Below, piece by piece: positions 60,787 to 64,000 of a stretch of DNA of 64,000 nucleotides. The DNA lies in contig NZ_JAJEWJ010000001.1 in the NCBI RefSeq assembly GCF_020687765.1, positions 124,001 through 188,000 of the forward strand. The letters run 5' to 3'. Made by a program: the position numbers and the translations under genes. The first letter of the stretch is position 1; each line of letters begins with the position of its first letter. Origin of the DNA: Sphingobacterium sp. FBM7-1. GTDB lineage: Bacteria > Bacteroidota > Bacteroidia > Sphingobacteriales > Sphingobacteriaceae. The notes beneath the pieces were generated by a model that was not told the origin of the DNA, searched no databases, and saw nothing but the letters and a program-made list of their open reading frames with translations.

Positions 60787-61108
60787 AGCTGTTGAGTTAA
60801 TTATTCGATTGATGTTGGATGAAAACAAACCATCCAATCCAGCTGAAAAACTGGTTTACGATATCGTATATAAATTTTATAGCCGAATCCGTACACGTGT
60901 AGAGCGTGCTACTGCCACTAAAGAAGGTTGGAGCATCAAATTTGGGGAGCAAGAAGCTTTGGCGATGCATGTGTTCATTTCAAACTTTCCCATACCACAT
61001 GGCTACTTATACGAAGAAATTCAACTGGATACTATTTACATAAAATTAGATCAAGAATATGGAAGACTTATTAACACAGATAGCAGTCATAGAAAATTGG
61101 CTACGTGA
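60755..61108 (+). CDS. Prophage protein of unknown function
   Basis: A 117-residue soluble protein with no recognised domain. Helical first half (RNQLEAVELIIRLMLDE, EKLVYDIVYKFYSRIRTRVERA) and a mixed second half. The start overlaps the previous gene by up to 32 bp; ATG 60767 (MTRNQLEAVE) would give a smaller overlap and is equally likely. It is part of the tightly packed early block. Confidence 0.65.
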   Translation: MKMKMTRNQLEAVELIIRLMLDENKPSNPAEKLVYDIVYKFYSRIRTRVERATATKEGWSIKFGEQEALAMHVFISNFPIPHGYLYEEIQLDTIYIKLDQEYGRLINTDSSHRKLAT

Positions 61109-61253
61109 TAAGCCTCACGTTGGTCAAACCGAAAAATCAGAAATGATTAGTAGGCTACGAGAACTTAATGAGAGGCTGAATAAGCTTCAGGAAGGATTGA
61201 AACTATTAAACAAAGGCGAAAGCCCATTAAAAGCACAAATAAATTCAAAATAA
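61059..61253 (+). CDS. Small coiled-coil prophage protein
   Basis: A 64-residue protein with a heptad-rich middle (MISRLRELNERLNKLQEGLKLLN). It overlaps the previous gene by 50 bp in another frame. No homology is recognised; the dense packing and the next ATG two bases after its stop support it as real. Confidence 0.6.
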   Translation: MEDLLTQIAVIENWLRDKPHVGQTEKSEMISRLRELNERLNKLQEGLKLLNKGESPLKAQINSK

Positions 61254-61254
61254 T

Positions 61255-61911
61255 ATGGAAACTACAATTTTAAGCAAACCAGTAAATGAACTGACATTAG
61301 AAGAAATCGAAGCAATAGCAGCACAAAAAAGAGCTGAGGCTAACGATAAAAAACAGAAGGCTCGTGAGGCATACGAGACTTTACGAGATGAGGCTATTAG
61401 CAACATGATATCCTATGCATTATCGCTAAATGAGCAATTGACAGGATTTAAGAATTCATCATTTGAGATGATTGAAACCCTTTATAAGATGCTACAAGAG
61501 CATAGTGACCGCCATGCTAACGGCAAAGGTAATGTGACTTTAGACACGGCTGATGGTCAATATAGAGTAGTATATAAAAGGTCGGACAATACTCGATTTG
61601 ACGAAAGAGCCACACAGGCTGAAGCTCATATATTGGATTTTTTAACCTCTGAATATCCTGAAGGAAGTAACACTTCCAAACTTATTCGATCACTGTTAGA
61701 ACGTAAAAAAGGTGCGTTGGATAAGAACCTTGTATTAAAGCTTATCGGTATGAAAAACGATTTCAACAATGAGCATTGGCACAAAGGTATTGAACTATTA
61801 CAAGAGTCAATTGTACCCGATAACACCAAATTTTATGCAGAATACTACTACCGTAGTGATGACGGGGAATGGTGTCCAATCCTGTTAAACTTCGCTAAGC
61901 TATCAGTGTAA
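61255..61911 (+). CDS. DUF3164 family phage protein
   Basis: A 218-residue protein typical of Mu-like phages. After a charged helical N-terminus (LTLEEIEAIAAQKRAEANDKKQKAREAYETLRDEA in parts) comes the DUF3164 core with LQEHSDRHANGKGNVTLDTADGQYRVVYKRSDNTRFDERATQAEA. Such proteins are sometimes mislabelled as sulfate transporter; there is no membrane segment here. The function is unknown but the gene is a good marker of Mu-like early regions. Confidence 0.85.
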   Translation: METTILSKPVNELTLEEIEAIAAQKRAEANDKKQKAREAYETLRDEAISNMISYALSLNEQLTGFKNSSFEMIETLYKMLQEHSDRHANGKGNVTLDTADGQYRVVYKRSDNTRFDERATQAEAHILDFLTSEYPEGSNTSKLIRSLLERKKGALDKNLVLKLIGMKNDFNNEHWHKGIELLQESIVPDNTKFYAEYYYRSDDGEWCPILLNFAKLSV

Positions 61912-61948
61912 CTGATGATAATCCTGAATATCATTAAAACGAATGATA

Positions 61949-61993
61949 AACCCAAGTATGGAACGTACAGCGGATCGTTACCGCTGTTGGGTT
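61949..61993 (+). other. Nested hairpin before the zinc-ribbon gene
   Basis: AACCCAA pairs with TTGGGTT outside an inner stem ACAGCGG / CCGCTGT. It lies directly before copy 3 of the leader motif and lacks a T run. Confidence 0.45.
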
Positions 61994-61997
61994 CAAA

Positions 61998-62015
61998 ATA
62001 TTAATAAAGCGAAAT
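61998..62015 (+). promoter_or_regulatory. Prophage leader motif, copy 3
   Basis: ATATTAATAAAGCGAAATA ends a few bases before the ATG at 62019; one extra A distinguishes it from copies 1 and 2. Confidence 0.55.
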
Positions 62016-62018
62016 AAC

Positions 62019-62213
62019 ATGGATAATCAAATCAGTTTTAATCAATCTGAATGGCAATTGCCTCCAATATTATTGATGCATTGGGGATACGGTAATTTAA
62101 TGCCTGAATTTAACCACGAAATATGGTGGACATGTCCCCATTGTGGCGAGGTGTATGATGCAAGATGGCATCAGAAAATATGTCCATCATGTAGACGTGA
62201 TATTGACAAGTAA
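62019..62213 (+). CDS. Small zinc-ribbon prophage protein
   Basis: A 64-residue protein whose C-terminal half is a zinc ribbon: CPHCGEVYDARWHQKICPSC with a 16-residue spacer between the pairs. The N-terminal half is Trp- and Asn-rich (SEWQLPPILLMHWGYGN). It may bind nucleic acid or protein. A leader motif and a hairpin precede it. Confidence 0.7.
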   Translation: MDNQISFNQSEWQLPPILLMHWGYGNLMPEFNHEIWWTCPHCGEVYDARWHQKICPSCRRDIDK

Positions 62214-62226
62214 ACTAAAGCGAATA
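62214..62226 (+). promoter_or_regulatory. Prophage leader motif, copy 4
   Basis: ACTAAAGCGAATA precedes the ATG at 62230 by three bases and overlaps nothing of the previous gene except its flank. It is a shortened form of copies 1-3. Confidence 0.5.
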
Positions 62227-62229
62227 AAT

Positions 62230-62490
62230 ATGAAAAAGAATGAAGTAACAACGGCTGACAATCTGCAAATTGGCGACCGTTTCTATTTCCTGAATGACAA
62301 AAACAAGGTGGTTTGGGAAATGGTAGAACATGAAAAGAAGGTCACAAACTACCAAACCTATTCTAATTGGTGCATTCCTGCAAGCGTGTCTGATGGTAGA
62401 GGTTCTGACACTTTTAAGGCTGCCTTTGTGAAGCCGATCCGTAAAGAAACTAAGGTTGTTTATTTAAGATCAAAGGAGGGATTTATATGA
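62230..62490 (+). CDS. Prophage protein of unknown function
   Basis: An 86-residue protein, mostly beta-strand by appearance: LQIGDRFYFLNDKNKVVWEMVEHEKK suggests a small beta-barrel. ATG 62230 is chosen because the shared leader motif lies just upstream; a longer frame starts at 62143 inside the zinc-ribbon gene. It overlaps the next gene by 4 bp (ATGA). Confidence 0.65.
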   Translation: MKKNEVTTADNLQIGDRFYFLNDKNKVVWEMVEHEKKVTNYQTYSNWCIPASVSDGRGSDTFKAAFVKPIRKETKVVYLRSKEGFI

Positions 62491-62819
62491 AGTACATTAT
62501 GATTCAAAGAACATTGTCATCCTCTATGGACGATGATAATGTAACTATGTATCCGATTATCTTTCCTAAAGAATTAGTGCATAAAGACATTGCTGAAGCA
62601 ATTACTAAAGTCATTTCAAATTATTGGGGTGATAGCGAAATACAAGTAGTTAGTGCTGGTGAAATTAATTTAGTGGCGGGCTTTGTACATGGATTTAGCG
62701 ATACTCTGAAATTGAACAGCGATCCAGCTGATGATAGCGTGATATCAATGGTGGATTATTTTAACGTGCATAGGTATAGAATACCGACTACAATAATTAA
62801 CAACGAAAAGGGCAAATGA
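62487..62819 (+). CDS. Prophage protein of unknown function
   Basis: A 110-residue soluble protein with no recognised domain. It is coupled to both neighbours by 4-bp overlaps. The second half (EIQVVSAGEINLVAGFVHGFSDTLKL) is strand-rich. Confidence 0.65.
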   Translation: MKYIMIQRTLSSSMDDDNVTMYPIIFPKELVHKDIAEAITKVISNYWGDSEIQVVSAGEINLVAGFVHGFSDTLKLNSDPADDSVISMVDYFNVHRYRIPTTIINNEKGK

Positions 62820-63619
62820 AAGCATTAGGAATAAAACAATTTCATCAGAAAACATTCAAATTACTCGATTTAGAAGGTTCTCAATTTAAACCTACTCTGG
62901 GTAATATACCAAAGTTCTTTACTTGTGTAATTGGCGGTTTTAGCGGTAATGGTAAAACTGAATTTTGCATCCGATTGGCTAAAATGTTTTGTGAGCGTTT
63001 CGGGGTAAAGGCTTCTTGGTGGTCGTATGAGCAAAGGCATGGGTTTGACTTGCAAACAGCGACCATGCGTAACAATATGGAAGAGGTTTCAGGCTTATTT
63101 ATCCCAATTGACCCGATAGCTAATTTACCTCAGGGGGTTAGTTTTTTGGAAGATTTGGACGCATATCTTGAAAAGCGTGGAAGCTCTGAATATGTATTCA
63201 TTGACAGTATTGATTACACCAACTGGAAGAAGGAAGATTATTTATACTTGAAAGAGAAATATGAAGGGAAAAAGACGTTTATTTTCATCTGCCATACTGA
63301 TCCTTCAGGAAATCCAAGAAAGTCCATTGCACGTGATATCATCTTTGATGGTGGCATGTTTATTTTCGTTTCAAAGTATATAGCTACTCCCTTAAAAAAT
63401 CGCTTTGGGGGCTTTGATCCATTTGTAATTTGGGAGAAAAAAGCGAGAGAGCTAAACCCACTTTTCTTTGATCCAAAGAGTAAGGTAAAATGTAAAAACC
63501 AAAACCAACAAGCGGAGCTATTTGAAGAATCGGAGAATGAAAAGCAAGGGGTATCGAAAAAAGTTCCTGTTGAAAGTAAGGGGGTAGATGCAAACAATAA
63601 ATTAAAAGTAGTGGGGTAA
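62816..63619 (+). CDS. RecA-like P-loop ATPase of the prophage
   Basis: A 267-residue ATPase. Walker A GGFSGNGKTEF is at 40-50, followed by KASWWSYEQRHGFDLQTATMR. The Walker B-like strand is YVFIDSIDY at about 122-130, and KKTFIFICHTDPSGNPRKSI is the likely sensor strand. The layout resembles a RecA/DnaB/KaiC-type core, suggesting a phage replication or recombination ATPase. The last 40 residues are charged and disordered in appearance. It is the last complete gene of the window. Confidence 0.78.
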   Translation: MKALGIKQFHQKTFKLLDLEGSQFKPTLGNIPKFFTCVIGGFSGNGKTEFCIRLAKMFCERFGVKASWWSYEQRHGFDLQTATMRNNMEEVSGLFIPIDPIANLPQGVSFLEDLDAYLEKRGSSEYVFIDSIDYTNWKKEDYLYLKEKYEGKKTFIFICHTDPSGNPRKSIARDIIFDGGMFIFVSKYIATPLKNRFGGFDPFVIWEKKARELNPLFFDPKSKVKCKNQNQQAELFEESENEKQGVSKKVPVESKGVDANNKLKVVG

Positions 63620-63624
63620 ATGCA

Positions 63625-64000
63625 ATGAAAAGATTCGTGTTAACATCAGACAGTTTTAAAGGTCAAGTGGTTTTAGGCTATAACGAAGATGGTTTATTGT
63701 CTCTTGTGGAGAATGATGCTATAATGACCGAAAAGCAATTTTCTTGGTTTTGGGACTTCCTTCCAATCCATGAAAGTCAATTGTCAGAATACAAAAGAAA
63801 GGTTAAAGGATATTTGGAGGAACTACCTGAAGATATCAGCTTTGATGCATTTTGGAATAGGTATGGAAAAAAAATAAATAAGATCAGGTGTGAACCTATT
63901 TTCAAGAAATTAAAAGATGCTGAAAAGCTATTAGCTATTCGCAATATCAAGCCGTATGAGGAATATTTAGAACGTACTGGCTATAGAGGTAAGTGTGACC
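63625..64000 (+). CDS. Prophage protein, partial, replication-organiser-like tail
   Basis: An open frame starts at ATG 63625 (MKRFVLTSDSFKGQVVLGYN) and runs off the window after 125 codons. The segment SFDAFWNRYGKKINKIRCEPIFKKL resembles the FxxFWxxYPxKxxKxxAxxxWxxL motif found near the end of phage replisome-organiser proteins. Together with the ATPase gene 5 bp upstream it suggests a replication module. Confidence 0.65.
   Translation, partial: MKRFVLTSDSFKGQVVLGYNEDGLLSLVENDAIMTEKQFSWFWDFLPIHESQLSEYKRKVKGYLEELPEDISFDAFWNRYGKKINKIRCEPIFKKLKDAEKLLAIRNIKPYEEYLERTGYRGKCD

Larger units (their letters stand above)
55623..64000 (+). mobile_element. Mu-like transposable prophage, left part
   Basis: The element starts inside a response-regulator gene and continues past the window. 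It has the Mu gene order: leftward repressor, operator region, small early regulator, MuA-type DDE transposase, MuB-type ATPase, then a string of small overlapping early genes including DUF3164. No structural (head or tail) gene is reached. Its sequence looks more A+T-rich than the flanking host DNA. The exact end base is uncertain by several bases, because the right end and the target duplication are outside the window. Confidence 0.9.

Noticed and set aside
1..64000. CRISPR array, rRNA or tRNA genes
   Set aside because: The only tandem repeats have no spacer structure, no cas gene occurs, and no cloverleaf or rRNA sequence was recognised by eye.

Overview
The window looks like chromosomal DNA of a Bacteroidota bacterium, most likely family Sphingobacteriaceae (Sphingobacterium/Pedobacter-like). 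Supporting signs are promoters of the TTG-N19/20-TAnnTTTG type, few Shine-Dalgarno sequences, an outer-membrane barrel protein with a carboxypeptidase-regulatory domain, menaquinone methyltransferase, Mqo, AsnA, FabV and a short RaiA beside a Xer-type recombinase. I see no rRNA, tRNA or CRISPR array.

Region by region. 0-7 kb: end of fructose-bisphosphate aldolase, xerC-raiA, a small conserved protein, ferritin, an outer-membrane barrel protein and a quinone oxidoreductase. 7-14 kb: YceI lipoprotein, a cNMP/CBS/DUF294 protein with a DnaQ-like exonuclease, a YqeY protein, ubiE/menG, then an intergenic cluster of DnaA boxes directly in front of dnaB (possible oriC or DnaA-controlled promoter). 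14-21 kb: metA, two adjacent RNA-like hairpins, a 47-codon cationic peptide gene followed by an attenuator hairpin, an acyltransferase-like gene and an orphan LytS-type kinase (an undescribed-looking peptide locus), then DUF485-actP. 20.8-28.3 kb: a run of minus-strand housekeeping genes (DUF2853, M3 peptidase, TetR, FabV, AsnA, IscA-like, cysteine desulfurase). 28.4-37 kb: a stress-type island (DUF421, NarL regulator, CinA, CsbD, DUF892, topoisomerase IB, Rho-N protein, SDR, PhnA, YpfJ), containing three ~266-bp tandem repeats. 37-44 kb: LuxE-like protein, hypotheticals, a decayed 21-bp tandem repeat, and a NEW3 protein/ABC exporter/AraC operon. 44-51.6 kb: fabG, mqo, a TPP riboswitch controlling a PnuC-type transporter and an acyl-CoA-dehydrogenase-like flavoprotein, a Tat-exported aldo/keto reductase, and PoxB. 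51.7-55.6 kb: a GNAT/LuxI-like protein, a methyltransferase and a 7TM-DISM histidine kinase.

The kinase's response-regulator gene is cut off after about 14 codons (MSEKTKILYIDDEP) by the left end of a Mu-like transposable prophage that fills 55.62 kb to the end of the window. The prophage shows transposase-type end repeats, a LexA-like self-cleaving repressor facing an early operon across a perfect operator palindrome, a DDE transposase (MuA), an AAA ATPase (MuB), a stand-alone DnaA-domain-IV-like protein, DUF3164 and several small unknown genes. Four of its genes share a conserved AAAGCGAA(A)TA leader motif just before the start codon. Its right end lies outside the window.

The candidates most worth pursuing are the peptide/acyltransferase/kinase locus (16.1-18.4 kb), the riboswitch-controlled flavoprotein (47.5-48.6 kb), the acyltransferase/methyltransferase/sensor module broken by the prophage (51.7-55.7 kb), and the DnaA-box cluster before dnaB.
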